From Pricia mediterranea (GTDB taxonomy: Bacteria > Bacteroidota > Bacteroidia > Flavobacteriales > Flavobacteriaceae): a stretch of 64,000 bases of DNA. Positions 35,404 to 44,211 of this stretch are shown here, piece after piece. Position 1 is the stretch's first letter. Each line of letters begins with the position of its first letter. The position numbers and the translations under genes were made by a program. The stretch lies in assembly GCF_032248455.1 (NCBI RefSeq), contig NZ_JAVTTP010000001.1, positions 496,001 through 560,000 of the forward strand. The letters run 5' to 3'. The notes under the pieces were generated by a model. It had not been told where the DNA came from, did no database searches, and worked only from the letters and a program-made list of their open reading frames with translations.

Positions 35404-35781
35404 TCAGGCCTTTTCCGGGGGTTGTAGAATATCGGAGGTGAAAAGCAATTTGATGAAGACTTGCGAGGTTTTAAAATTATCCAGGTCGGTTTCCAGAAAG
35501 TCCATTCCGAAATCGTACAGGTCAGCAAGTTCATAAAATGTCATCGGCTGTATCTCGCTGACGGACCGATTTTCACCAAAGGGATTTTTATCGTTGCTTT
35601 CCGATTCCTTGGCCAGTTGCTCGACAAGGTAACACTTGCCATTGCATTGCAGCTCCGGCCGATCTTTATTCTCGCAAAGTACGTTGACGATGTAATCGTA
35701 GTTCACCACGTATTCCGCTATCGGCCAAAGGGGCTTGACCAGCATTACCACAGCAACGGATAACACGATGAGGTGTTTCAT
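35404..35781 (-). CDS. Small secreted Cys-motif protein heading the copper-uptake operon
   Basis: 125 residues. An N-terminal hydrophobic segment (MKHLIVLSVAVVMLVKPLWP) is followed by the motif LCENKDRPELQCNGKCYL with C36, C46 and C50. The rest is charged, with no second membrane segment. Similar small proteins precede TonB receptors for metals in flavobacteria, but no function is known to me. The predicted transcription start of the FNR-type promoter falls at or within a base of the start codon, so the mRNA may be leaderless. Confidence 0.7.
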   Translation of the reverse strand: MKHLIVLSVAVVMLVKPLWPIAEYVVNYDYIVNVLCENKDRPELQCNGKCYLVEQLAKESESNDKNPFGENRSVSEIQPMTFYELADLYDFGMDFLETDLDNFKTSQVFIKLLFTSDILQPPEKA

Positions 35782-35785
35782 ATCT

Positions 35786-35828
35786 CAAAATTAACGCAGA
35801 TGGAAGAAACCCGACATGACTTTCGTCA
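35786..35828 (-). promoter_or_regulatory. FNR-type promoter of the copper-uptake operon
   Basis: Palindrome TGACGAAAGTCA (minus reading of 35817-35828) and -7 box TAATTTTG (35793-35786), centre-to-G 36.5 bp. The ATG of the first gene (35781) begins only five bases after the box, implying a leaderless or nearly leaderless transcript. Confidence 0.75.
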
Positions 35829-35940
35829 TCTTTCGGACAAAAATATCCGATAATTGGGCGCAGTTGAACCTTGGTCGGCCTAGGATAGGAATACCATATG
35901 CACAATTTGCAATAACTTTGGCACATCAAATCAGTTTACA

Positions 35941-35964
35941 AGAAAAAAGGGAACCCCTTTTCTC
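35941..35964 (-). terminator. Intrinsic terminator after the hemN-usp operon
   Basis: Minus-strand reading: GAGAAAAGGG-GTT-CCCTTTTTTCT. A 7-bp stem with a T-run lies 40 bp past the usp stop. It isolates the next FNR-type promoter at 35817. Confidence 0.65.
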
Positions 35965-36003
35965 AAAAAGATTCCCTCAGTATCCGGTAATTACTTATAT
36001 CAA

Positions 36004-36828
36004 CTACCCAATTTTGAACGTAACGACCGGAATTTTAGCGCGGTTGGTAATGTCTTCGCCAATACTTCCACTGAAGAAGTGGGCAAGTCCTTTTCGTCCG
36101 TGGGTCGAGATAGCAATAGCATCGGCAGCATTCGTCTTACTGTAGTTTAAAATGCCCATTTCTACACTGTAATCATTGTAGATCTCGACCTGATCGGCAA
36201 TGTTGGCCTTCGCTAAAAAAGTATTGATCCGGGCATAGGCATCCTCGGTACTTAAAAAATCGCTGTAGGGAGTATTGATATAGACGAGGTCGAGTTCGGC
36301 GGAAACCAGCTCGGCGAACGCCTTGGCCTTTTCAAAAGCTTTTAGTCCCTTTAACTTAAAATCCGACGCAAACACCAAACGATCGATCTTGAAATCCGTG
36401 TGTTCGTTTTTAACCACAAGCACCGGAACATGGGAGTGGCGCACCACCTTTTCGGCATTCGAGCCTACAAATATTTCTTTCAGGCCCTCACTGCCGTGGG
36501 ACCCCATGACTACCATATCGGCTCCATGCTTTTCGGCAATTTCGTTCAACTCGCTGAAGACTTTGTAATGTTTTATTATAGGAGTTACCTTGACGTCCTT
36601 TAGATAGGGCCGGTTTAAAAATTCGTTAAGTTGCTTCTCGGCCGTCTTGATCAGAAACACGGTGTATTCTTGATTTATCATCTCGGGCGAAGCGGTCAGG
36701 CTACGATTCAGCTCTAACATGTGCACGACCAAAATCTCGGCATCGTGTTTTAAGCTCAATGAGGCTGCCGTCTTCAGGGCGTATTCGGACTGTTTCGAAA
36801 AATCTACGGGAACTATTATTTTTTTCAT
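36004..36828 (-). CDS. Tandem-domain universal stress protein
   Basis: 274 residues with two Usp domains: MKKIIVPVDFSKQSEYALKTAASL with the loop VVMGSHGSEGLKEIFVGSNAEKVV, and a second domain with loop IAISTHGRKGLAHFFSGSIGED. Both G-2x-G-9x-G-type nucleotide loops look intact, unlike the 2113-3015 protein. It follows hemN with 53 bp between them and is probably transcribed from the hemN FNR-type promoter. Confidence 0.9.
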   Translation of the reverse strand: MKKIIVPVDFSKQSEYALKTAASLSLKHDAEILVVHMLELNRSLTASPEMINQEYTVFLIKTAEKQLNEFLNRPYLKDVKVTPIIKHYKVFSELNEIAEKHGADMVVMGSHGSEGLKEIFVGSNAEKVVRHSHVPVLVVKNEHTDFKIDRLVFASDFKLKGLKAFEKAKAFAELVSAELDLVYINTPYSDFLSTEDAYARINTFLAKANIADQVEIYNDYSVEMGILNYSKTNAADAIAISTHGRKGLAHFFSGSIGEDITNRAKIPVVTFKIG

Positions 36829-36881
36829 GATTTTGATATTAATCGTTAGTCGTTAGAAAATAAACTCATAAACTTATAAAT

Positions 36882-38243
36882 TCATATAGTCATCGAAAAC
36901 AACCGGGTTTCCGGCGCCTTGCGGTACAATAGCACGTCAAAGGCCATACAGATATTCCGAACGAACGGGCGTCCCTTTTCGGTTATTTGAATGTTGTGCG
37001 TATTTATCTCTAAAAGTCCGTCGGACTCCATTTCCCATAATCCGTCGATGACCCGTGGCAAGTCTTCAAAGTACATATTTTCGTTTTGCCAAGAAGTGCG
37101 CAACCTGCACATCAGATTGAGGATATGCTTTCGAACGATTTGGTCTTCCCCGTTCAGGATATGGCCTCGATAGACCGGGATAGTGTCTTGTTCTACCCAT
37201 TGGGTATATTCTTCGATGCTTTTTACATTTTGGGCAAAACCATACCAGCTATCACTGATACTCGATGCCCCCAGACCAACCATCAGCTGGGTCTTCGAGG
37301 CCGTGTAGCCCATAAAGTTCCGGTGCAAACGATGGTTTTTCATCGAGACATATAAGCTATCCGTGGTCAAGGCGAAATGGTCCATCCCGATTTCTTGGTA
37401 TCCGGCCTGGGCCAATAGTTTTTTTCCTTCTTCGTACTGCCTTCGTTTCTCCTCGCCCTTGGGCAGGTCGGTGTCCTTATACCCCCGTTGGCCGTTCCCC
37501 TTGATCCATGGCACATGGGCATAACTATAAAATGCAATACGATCGGGCATCAACTGTTTGGTCTTTGCGATGGTTTCCTCGACGTGTTCCAGGGTCTGGT
37601 GCGGCAATCCGAAAATAAGGTCGTGGCCTACGGAGGTGTATCCTATTTCCCGGGCCGTTTCAGTGGCTTTTTTTACGTTCTCGAAGGGCTGTATTCTATG
37701 GATGGCCTTTTGTACGGTCGCATTGTAATCCTGCACCCCGTAGCTGACCCTTCTAAACCCGACATCGTACAAGGCCTGAAGATGTTCACGGGTGGTGTTG
37801 TTCGGATGGCCCTCAAAACTGAACTCATGATTTTCTGCCCTATCCGCCTTTGCAAAAATGCCGTTGATAAGCCGTTTAAGATTTTCGGGAGAGAAGAAGG
37901 TAGGGGTTCCCCCACCCAGATGCATCTCCTTTATTACGGGCCTTCCGGGAAATAGATCGCAATACAGTTCCCATTCCTTTAAAACTGTGGTAATATACGG
38001 AGCCTCGACCTCATGTCTTTTGGTGATGCGCTTATGGCAGCCGCAGAACGTGCAGAGGCTCTCGCAAAAGGGCAAGTGGATGTAGAGGCTGATGCCTTCG
38101 TTGGCGTTACTTTCCAAAAAGCTTCGGCGTACCGTGGCTTTCCATTCTCTAGCGGAAAATCCATCCAAATTCCAATAAGGTACCGTAGGGTAACTCGTAT
38201 ATCGTGGACCGGGAACATTATACTTTTGGACTAAACTTTGCAT
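36882..38243 (-). CDS. hemN: Oxygen-independent coproporphyrinogen III oxidase
   Basis: 453 residues. Radical SAM enzyme with CESLCTFCGC (C60, C64, C67, plus C69), the substrate-side N-terminal motif GPRYTSYPTVPYW, and the GGGTPTF and FGLPHQT motifs that mark HemN. It makes protoporphyrinogen for haem without oxygen in the cytoplasm, supporting cytochromes of the cbb3, nir and nos systems. The C-terminal HemN domain (QIVRKHILNLMCR) is complete. It has an exact-spacing FNR-type promoter. Confidence 0.96.
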   Translation of the reverse strand: MQSLVQKYNVPGPRYTSYPTVPYWNLDGFSAREWKATVRRSFLESNANEGISLYIHLPFCESLCTFCGCHKRITKRHEVEAPYITTVLKEWELYCDLFPGRPVIKEMHLGGGTPTFFSPENLKRLINGIFAKADRAENHEFSFEGHPNNTTREHLQALYDVGFRRVSYGVQDYNATVQKAIHRIQPFENVKKATETAREIGYTSVGHDLIFGLPHQTLEHVEETIAKTKQLMPDRIAFYSYAHVPWIKGNGQRGYKDTDLPKGEEKRRQYEEGKKLLAQAGYQEIGMDHFALTTDSLYVSMKNHRLHRNFMGYTASKTQLMVGLGASSISDSWYGFAQNVKSIEEYTQWVEQDTIPVYRGHILNGEDQIVRKHILNLMCRLRTSWQNENMYFEDLPRVIDGLWEMESDGLLEINTHNIQITEKGRPFVRNICMAFDVLLYRKAPETRLFSMTI

Positions 38244-38261
38244 ACCGCTATCATTTTAATA

Positions 38262-38304
38262 CAAAAATACCGAAGCATGCGCGCTATAAACATGATATTT
38301 ATCA
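38262..38304 (-). promoter_or_regulatory. FNR-type promoter of hemN
   Basis: Palindrome TGATAAATATCA (minus reading of 38293-38304; perfectly symmetric) and -7 box TATTTTTG (38269-38262). Centre-to-G is 36.5 bp; the leader is about 15 nt. Confidence 0.82.
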
Positions 38305-38416
38305 GTTTAGGGTATCCAAGGCGTTTAAACGGGCTGCTCGGTCGGTGCGTCGCTTTTTCATCCAATGCCTAGGTAGTAATTTCAAATCGGCTCACCAGGG
38401 GCTTCAAGATGTTTAC

Positions 38417-38460
38417 GTAACAAAGGTTACCTATCACTTGTATCGTTTTAATTACCTTCG
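38417..38460 (+). promoter_or_regulatory. GTAAC-type promoter of the TlpA gene
   Basis: GTAACAAAGGTTAC at 38417-38430 and -7 box TACCTTCG at 38453-38460, centre-to-G 36.5 bp. This operator differs from the FNR type and recurs five more times to the right. Confidence 0.75.
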
Positions 38461-38568
38461 CCGATTCATGGAAATCGAATCTGACACTACAGCCCTACTA
38501 ATTACCGCCCCTCGGTGCTATCTCAGGAAATTTAATCTCTCAGATCTAATTTTTGCTAAGTAAACGAT

Positions 38569-39192
38569 ATGAACATGGATAAAGACCAAAGAAAAAGCTG
38601 GATTCAATACGGGGTCATTACCGTAGTGGCCATTACACTTTACGTCACGGGACTACACACCGAGGTCATCGGTTTTGCCCAACGGGGACTATTGGCTACC
38701 GGCCTGATGAACCCAGATGTGGAGCATATCTCGCAGGCCGCGACCGGCGAAAACATAAATGGGAAGTCCACTTCATCCGATCGACTGCCCGTGGATTTCA
38801 ACCTAAATCTGATCGATGCCAACGGCGCCACTAAATCCTTGGAAGAGCTAAGAGGTAAGGTCATCTTTATCAATAAATGGGCAACCTGGTGCCCCCCGTG
38901 CATCGCCGAAATGCCGAGTATCGACAAACTACATGAGACCATCGGCGATGAAGTCGCTTTTGTCATGTTATCGCTTGACGAGGACTTCGAAAAGGCCAAG
39001 GCGTTCGACAAGCGGAAAGGCTACGGCCTGCCGATCTACACCCTAGCCAGTAGTCTGCCATCTATGTTCCGTTCATCGGCCATACCTACTACCTATGTAA
39101 TCGATGCCGATGGAAATGTGGCACTTGAACACGAAGGAATGGCAGATTATAACACCAAGGAATTCAAAGCGTTTTTACGCGGTCTTAAGTAA
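38569..39192 (+). CDS. Membrane-anchored TlpA/ResA-like thioredoxin
   Basis: 207 residues. One N-terminal helix (about 13-30) anchors a periplasmic thioredoxin fold with WCPPC (near residue 105, KWATWCPPCIAEM) and cis-Pro in AIPTTYV. It probably reduces periplasmic thiols or metal sites. It has a GTAAC-type promoter, linking it to the rhodanese and persulfide genes; it may reduce protein persulfides. Alternative start at 38575. Confidence 0.88.
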   Translation: MNMDKDQRKSWIQYGVITVVAITLYVTGLHTEVIGFAQRGLLATGLMNPDVEHISQAATGENINGKSTSSDRLPVDFNLNLIDANGATKSLEELRGKVIFINKWATWCPPCIAEMPSIDKLHETIGDEVAFVMLSLDEDFEKAKAFDKRKGYGLPIYTLASSLPSMFRSSAIPTTYVIDADGNVALEHEGMADYNTKEFKAFLRGLK

Positions 39193-39299
39193 ACCACGTC
39201 GGGAAAAGCCCAAGAGGCATTCGTAAGCAGATGACTAAATACGTCGTAGCAAGCCTCGGATCGCTTACATCTGGACTATCGCGTAAAAAAGTTAAAATG

Positions 39300-39307
39300 T
39301 ATCTTTG
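39300..39307 (+). promoter_or_regulatory. -7 box of the MscS gene, without either operator
   Basis: TATCTTTG matches the Bacteroidota -7 consensus. It overlaps the TTG codon at 39305, so that codon is not a start and the ATG at 39347 is preferred. Confidence 0.55.
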
Positions 39308-39346
39308 TACACTTTGATACGGGCAAAACTCACAAATATTGAGGTA

Positions 39347-40597
39347 ATGGATGACGGGGTTTATCGCATACTCTACAACTATCTTTTAAAGACAGGAATG
39401 GGTGAAAACTTCGCCTCCTATCTTAATCTACTCCTAGTCTTGATTGGCGCTATAGTTTTGGCAGCACTGCTGGATTTCATTATTTGGAAAATACTGCGTT
39501 CCCTATCGGTTAGGTTGGCCCGGAGATCCGCGACAAATTTTGATAACTTTTTGGTGGCCCACAAAGTACCAAGGTATGTGGCCCATATCATCCCTCTTTT
39601 GCTGTTGTTCGAGCTTGTTCCGATTGCATTTATCGGTTTTGACTATGCAGGCAACCTAGCCATGAAACTACTCCAAATCCTGTTTGTGGTTCTTAGCCTC
39701 TATACCATCAAAAGTATTTTTAGGAGTACCATAGATTATTTGAAGACCAAGTCCAGGTTTAGGGACAAGCCGATGGACAGCTATGTTCAGGTTTTTACGA
39801 TCTTCCTGTGGATTATCTCCATCTTGACCATATTCGCTATTATCACCGGGGTTGAAATTTGGAAATTCTTTACCGCCCTAGGTGCCGGGTCCGCCATCAT
39901 CCTATTGATATTCAAGGATTCCATTCTCGGTCTAGTGGCAAGTATACAGGTCAGCATCAATGACATGGTCCGTATCGGCGATTGGATCACTTTCGAAAAA
40001 TACGGGGCCGATGGCGATGTGGTCGAGATTACCTTGGCTACGGTCAAAGTACAGAATTTCGACAAAACAATCACCACCATTCCCACCTATGCGCTGATCT
40101 CCGATTCGTTCAAGAACTGGCGGGGCATGCAAGAATCGGGCGGAAGGCGTATCAAACGGGCGCTTATCATAAGTCAAAAAAGCATTCGTTTTCTGTCGGA
40201 TGACGATGTTGCTGCGCTTCAGAAAATTCAGCTCATTGAACCGTATATCATCGATAGAAGTGAGAATATAAATACCTACAACTCGGAGAACGGAAGAAAC
40301 AAGGAGTTGGCCATAAACGGTAGAAACCTTACCAATATCGGCGTATTTCGAAAATATGTGACCGATTACCTGCAAAACCATTCCGCTGTCAACAAGGGTA
40401 TGACCTTAATGGTTCGGCAACTGGCCCCGACCCCGCAGGGTATTCCCATGGAAATCTATGTCTTTAGCGCGGACAAACGTTGGCAGAACTACGAATATGT
40501 CATGTCAGATATTTTTGATCATCTTTTGGCCGCCCTACCTTATTTTGACCTGGAGGTGTTCGAGTTGCCAACATCCCTGACAACAATAACGAAGTAG
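39347..40597 (+). CDS. MscS-family mechanosensitive channel
   Basis: About 416 residues from the ATG at 39347. Five or so helices; the pore helix and beta domain are seen as FFTALGAGSAIILLIFKDSILGLVASIQVSINDMVRIGDWITF, then ADGDVVEITLATVKVQNFDKTITTIPTY. Family members open on membrane tension. The -7 box at 39300-39307 makes the earlier TTG unlikely. There is no operator of either type, so it may be an unrelated gene between two sulfur genes. Confidence 0.88.
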   Translation: MDDGVYRILYNYLLKTGMGENFASYLNLLLVLIGAIVLAALLDFIIWKILRSLSVRLARRSATNFDNFLVAHKVPRYVAHIIPLLLLFELVPIAFIGFDYAGNLAMKLLQILFVVLSLYTIKSIFRSTIDYLKTKSRFRDKPMDSYVQVFTIFLWIISILTIFAIITGVEIWKFFTALGAGSAIILLIFKDSILGLVASIQVSINDMVRIGDWITFEKYGADGDVVEITLATVKVQNFDKTITTIPTYALISDSFKNWRGMQESGGRRIKRALIISQKSIRFLSDDDVAALQKIQLIEPYIIDRSENINTYNSENGRNKELAINGRNLTNIGVFRKYVTDYLQNHSAVNKGMTLMVRQLAPTPQGIPMEIYVFSADKRWQNYEYVMSDIFDHLLAALPYFDLEVFELPTSLTTITK

Positions 40598-40644
40598 CCG
40601 TATGCTGAGTCGTCATAACATACCGGAACAAACCCCAATGTTCC

Positions 40645-41973
40645 TTAGGTAAAGTCCTTTATCTTCTCACTGAGGTCGTAAACCTTGACATCTTCGAGCT
40701 TCCCCTCCAAAATACTACTACCCGCCGCGCTGCGGTATCCGCCGGCGCAATGGACTACGATCGGTTTATCGACCGGGATTTCGGAACTCGTTTTCCGGAG
40801 TTCGTTCAACGGATGCGACAAGGCATTTTCGAAGAACTTGCCTTCGGCCACTTCTGACTTGTTACGGACATCTACAATAGTGTATTTGTTCGGATTTTTT
40901 TCAAAATCCTGCACATCAAGTTCTTGCATTGCTAGCAATTCCTTTTCGTTGAGCGTCAGTACTGTTCGCAACTGCTTTTCATAACCAATTTTTGCCACGC
41001 GGTGCAATAGTGGCTCTAAATCTTCGGGACTCTCAATGACCAAACTGAACTCCTCTTGAGGTTCGACAATGGCACCTAACCACGTTTCAAAGGTCGCGTC
41101 TTGGGAGCTTGCCTGAATATTGATACTTTGCTTGAGATGACCCTTTTTATATTTAGCTTCATCACGGGTATCCACGATCAATCCTTCTGCGGAGGCGCCC
41201 AATTTAAAGGGTATTTCCGCCATGGCGTTACGAAGGGTTTCCGCACCGGTCTTGTTTAAGCCTACATTATAGCTAAAATACGACGGGATGAAAGGCTGTC
41301 CATCGAGCAGCACCTCCATAAATTCTTGTTTCGATTGCTTTTTGAAAGCCCAGTTGCCCATCCGCTCGTTGCCCAAAGTGCTGCTGGCCGCGTCGCTCAA
41401 ATTCTTCCCGCAGAGCGTTCCGGCCCCGTGCGCCGGGTATACGATAGCATCATCGGGCAGCTCCGTAAATTTATTTTTAATGGTGCCGTACATCATTTCG
41501 GCAAGTTCTTCCCGCTTTGCCTTCATATTACCGGCTGTTTCCCTTAGATCAGGCCGGCCTACGTCGCCTATGAACAAGGTATCTCCCGTAAACAATACAG
41601 TGACCTCCCCTTCTTCGGCGACTATGGTAATACTGTCCGGCGAATGACCAGGGGTATTCAGAGCCCGCAGAGTGGCGTTTCCGATGGAGATACTATCCCC
41701 TTCGTCAAAGGACTTATGTGGATAATCCCCACCCAATTTGGCACTGTTGTAAATTGTCGCTCCGGTTTCCTTATAGATCTGCAAATGCGAACTCACGAAA
41801 TCAGCATGCGGATGGGTCTCGAAAACCGCAACGATGTTGGCATTATGGGCCTTTGCAAATGTGTAATACTGCATCGGATCGCGTTCGGGATCAACTATGG
41901 CCATTTCACCTCCACTTATCAAGGCGTAAGAGAAATGGGCCAGAGGTTTGTATTCAAATTGTTTTATTTTCAT
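40645..41973 (-). CDS. MBL-fold persulfide dioxygenase-like protein with two rhodanese domains (1)
   Basis: 442 residues from the ATG at 41973. The N-terminal metallo-beta-lactamase domain has H54, H56 and D58 in FETHPHADFV, and GDTLFIGDVGRPDL, as in ETHE1-like persulfide dioxygenases that oxidise GSSH-type persulfide to sulfite. Two rhodanese domains follow: the first lacks the catalytic Cys (FSLVIESPED), the second has C409 in VHCAGGYRS. Cells would use it to detoxify sulfane sulfur. A GTAAC operator and a -7 box precede it. A longer frame to 42009 adds an unconserved 12 residues and is rejected. Confidence 0.88.
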   Translation of the reverse strand: MKIKQFEYKPLAHFSYALISGGEMAIVDPERDPMQYYTFAKAHNANIVAVFETHPHADFVSSHLQIYKETGATIYNSAKLGGDYPHKSFDEGDSISIGNATLRALNTPGHSPDSITIVAEEGEVTVLFTGDTLFIGDVGRPDLRETAGNMKAKREELAEMMYGTIKNKFTELPDDAIVYPAHGAGTLCGKNLSDAASSTLGNERMGNWAFKKQSKQEFMEVLLDGQPFIPSYFSYNVGLNKTGAETLRNAMAEIPFKLGASAEGLIVDTRDEAKYKKGHLKQSINIQASSQDATFETWLGAIVEPQEEFSLVIESPEDLEPLLHRVAKIGYEKQLRTVLTLNEKELLAMQELDVQDFEKNPNKYTIVDVRNKSEVAEGKFFENALSHPLNELRKTSSEIPVDKPIVVHCAGGYRSAAGSSILEGKLEDVKVYDLSEKIKDFT

Positions 41974-41993
41974 AATTTCTTCTTTTAAAGGCT

Positions 41994-42090
41994 TAAAAAT
42001 ACGAAGCATCCATGATCTGTACGGTAACCTGAGTTACATAGTAAATGTAACCCTTGTTACCGAACAGTCTTTCGCTATGCCGTATCTTCG
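41994..42090. promoter_or_regulatory. Divergent double GTAAC-type promoter, MBL-rhodanese 1 and sterol-desaturase-like gene
   Basis: Operators GTAACCTGAGTTAC (42024-42037) and GTAACCCTTGTTAC (42047-42060), centres 23 bp apart, about two helical turns. The left operator pairs with a minus-strand -7 box TATTTTTA (42001-41994), the right one with a plus-strand box TATCTTCG (42083-42090). Both distances are exactly 36.5 bp. Confidence 0.82.
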
Positions 42091-42099
42091 CAATCTGAA

Positions 42100-43023
42100 A
42101 TGTCGGTTATGATCGAATATCTAGAAGCATTCGGTAACGGTTTTATGGGCATGTTGCGGTGGACTTGGAAGTCCATTGTCTTCGAAGTGCCTTGGTACAC
42201 GAATTATTTTTGGGGCCTCATCGCCATTTCCTTGGTAATTTGGTTGTTGGAGATTCTTTTTCCATGGCGAAAGGATCAAAAGATTTTCCGTAAGGACTTT
42301 TGGCTGGATGCATTTTATATGTTCTTTAATTTCTTCATCTTCGCCATTGTCATCAGTGGGTTTTACAAGGTTTTCGAGATGGTCTTTGCAGATTTTGGGA
42401 TAACCATCGAAAGCTTGGCCCTGATCGATATGAGCGCTTGGCCCATGTGGACGCAACTCTTGCTTTTCTTTGTCATACTCGACTTCGTACAGTGGTTCAC
42501 CCATATTCTATTGCACAAATACGAGGTGCTGTGGCGATTTCATGCCGTGCACCACAGTGTTAAGGAAATGGGGTTCGCCGCACATCTGAGGTTCCATTGG
42601 ATGGAAAATATCCTGTACAAGCCCCTTAAAACCTTCGGGGTCATGATTTTGGGTGGATTCGAGCCCGAGCAGGCCTATATCGTACATTTCTTCGCCATCG
42701 CTATCGGTCATCTAAACCATTCGAACATCAAGCTCACTTATGGACCTTTGAAGTACATCTTGAACAATCCGGTCATGCATTTGTACCATCACGCCTACAA
42801 CTTGCCCAAGGATAGGCGAAAAGGCGTCAATTTTGGAATCAGCCTAAGCTTATGGGACTACCTCTTCAAAACAAATTATATTCCGGATTCGAACAATGGG
42901 AAAATCAAACTGGGCTACCCCGGCGACGAACAGCTGCCAAAGGATTTTTACGGACAAGTGATTCATGGCTTTCGACCGGAACGCAAACAAAAAGAGACTA
43001 GATCGAAGGAAAAACAAGTCTAA
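42100..43023 (+). CDS. Sterol desaturase / fatty-acid hydroxylase family membrane protein
   Basis: 307 residues with four to five helices and the di-iron His boxes: HILLHKYEVLWRFHAVHHSVKEMGF, then HFFAIAIGHLNHSNIK and HLYHHAYNLPK. The family uses two irons to hydroxylate or desaturate lipids. The predicted start of transcription is about 6 bases before the ATG at 42100, so the leader is very short; M4 at 42109 is an alternative. Its GTAAC-type promoter places a lipid-modifying enzyme inside the sulfur regulon, which is unexpected. Confidence 0.85.
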   Translation: MSVMIEYLEAFGNGFMGMLRWTWKSIVFEVPWYTNYFWGLIAISLVIWLLEILFPWRKDQKIFRKDFWLDAFYMFFNFFIFAIVISGFYKVFEMVFADFGITIESLALIDMSAWPMWTQLLLFFVILDFVQWFTHILLHKYEVLWRFHAVHHSVKEMGFAAHLRFHWMENILYKPLKTFGVMILGGFEPEQAYIVHFFAIAIGHLNHSNIKLTYGPLKYILNNPVMHLYHHAYNLPKDRRKGVNFGISLSLWDYLFKTNYIPDSNNGKIKLGYPGDEQLPKDFYGQVIHGFRPERKQKETRSKEKQV

Positions 43024-43089
43024 TATGCGTTGATGCGCAGTTATTTAACGGATTCTCAGGTTGCCAGAATAAATTCGGCCGCCCGATGA

Positions 43090-43698
43090 TTATTCCTTGT
43101 TCCCTTCAACAACTATCGCCCAGATACCGCGTACCTCATTTTCGGTATATCCGATCGCTTGATCTTCAGGGTACAGGTCTTGCAGCTTGGCCATCGTAGC
43201 AGGCTCAATTTGTTCTTCAGGTTTGCCATGACATTGCAGGCACATGGTATTTGTGGTAATCGGGTAGTAAAAATCGACTTGATCGTTTTCTTGGTTGACA
43301 ATGGGTTCCACCTTCTTGCCAGAAGCTACCGTACTTTTGAAAGCCTCGATATATTCCAGCTCTTTAGCGTTGGCTTGATTGTTCGGATTACGCGGTTTGT
43401 CTGAAACCCGTTTGATTATCGCCTTATGCGCAACGGCCATGCTATCGGTCAACGGCATCGCCTGTATATTACAAAATTCCAACGCGCCGAGCGTACCTTT
43501 CTCCTGAATGGCCCCGACCAGATTTTTGCCCAGTGCGGCTTTCGTCGAGACGGCATATTCCATACCGATTTCGGCGTAGTCTTTTGAAGGGGATCCTACG
43601 GTTTCTACCTTTTTATCCGATTTCGAGGCTTCCTTGCATCCGGTAAAAGAGAACAAGCCGGCAAGTGCTATCACCGGCAAGATTTTGGTACGTCTCAT
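43090..43698 (-). CDS. DUF3365 (Tll0287-like) c-type haem lipoprotein
   Basis: 202 residues. Lipobox FTGC near 20, then the Tll0287-like domain with Cys in LEFCNIQAMPL and the haem motif MCLQCH in TTNTMCLQCHGKPEEQIEP. These domains bind one haem c and are thought to sense or transfer electrons. It is convergent with the sterol-desaturase-like gene. I see no operator of either type upstream. Confidence 0.82.
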   Translation of the reverse strand: MRRTKILPVIALAGLFSFTGCKEASKSDKKVETVGSPSKDYAEIGMEYAVSTKAALGKNLVGAIQEKGTLGALEFCNIQAMPLTDSMAVAHKAIIKRVSDKPRNPNNQANAKELEYIEAFKSTVASGKKVEPIVNQENDQVDFYYPITTNTMCLQCHGKPEEQIEPATMAKLQDLYPEDQAIGYTENEVRGIWAIVVEGNKE

Positions 43699-43809
43699 AA
43701 TAACATGCTTTTAGTTTATTTCATTCCTGGCGCAGCTCACAAAGGATTTCGCTTTCGATAAGACCGAGTTTTCGCGTCTAAGTATGGATATCCAACCGGG
43801 ATAAATTTT

Positions 43810-44094
43810 TCAAGACCACCGCATATATCCGCCTTTCAGATCATAAATTTCCGAAAAGCCCATACCGACCAATCTCTTGGCCGCTTTTCGGCTTCTTGCC
43901 CCGGAACGGCAATAGAGATACACGGGTTTGTCCTTGTCCAGTTTTTCAAAGGCTTTTTGAAAATTCATCGCATCCATGACATCGATATTGACGGCTTTTT
44001 TGATATGGCCGCCATGGAACTCGCCCGAGGTACGTACGTCGACCAATTGTACCTTTTTGCCGGAGATGGCATTGGCATACGCTTCCACATCCAA
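43810..44094 (-). CDS. Single-domain rhodanese with an unusual start
   Basis: 94 residues from a TTG at 44094; active-site loop CRSGARSRKAA. The open frame continues upstream to about 44154 and would add residues ISFLSTLFGTKKETSHKIVI, which resemble the usual beginning of this flavobacterial rhodanese group, but no ATG, GTG or TTG starts that extension and a TAA lies just before it. Either an ATC or other rare start codon is used, or the original start has been lost. It probably shuttles sulfane sulfur in the cytoplasm. A GTAAC-type promoter lies upstream. Confidence 0.8.
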   Translation of the reverse strand: MDVEAYANAISGKKVQLVDVRTSGEFHGGHIKKAVNIDVMDAMNFQKAFEKLDKDKPVYLYCRSGARSRKAAKRLVGMGFSEIYDLKGGYMRWS

Positions 44095-44211
44095 TATTAC
44101 AATTTTATGCGAGGTTTCTTTTTTTGTTCCGAAAAGTGTACTTAGAAAAGAGATATTTTATGCTTTTTTTGATGGATGGATGGGTTTTGAAATATTTTTC
44201 AATCTATGTGG

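Larger units (their letters stand above)
38244..38568. other. Divergent spacer carrying one operator of each regulon
   Basis: The 325-bp region holds the FNR-type promoter of hemN (38262-38304) and, 113 bp further, a GTAAC-N4-GTTAC operator with its -7 box for the TlpA gene. A 119-residue open frame at 38204-38563 has no family features and overlaps both promoters, so I do not call it. Confidence 0.6.

Noticed and set aside
38204-38563. 119-residue frame between hemN and TlpA
   Set aside because: It overlaps both promoters (38262-38304 and 38417-38460) and has no recognisable features.
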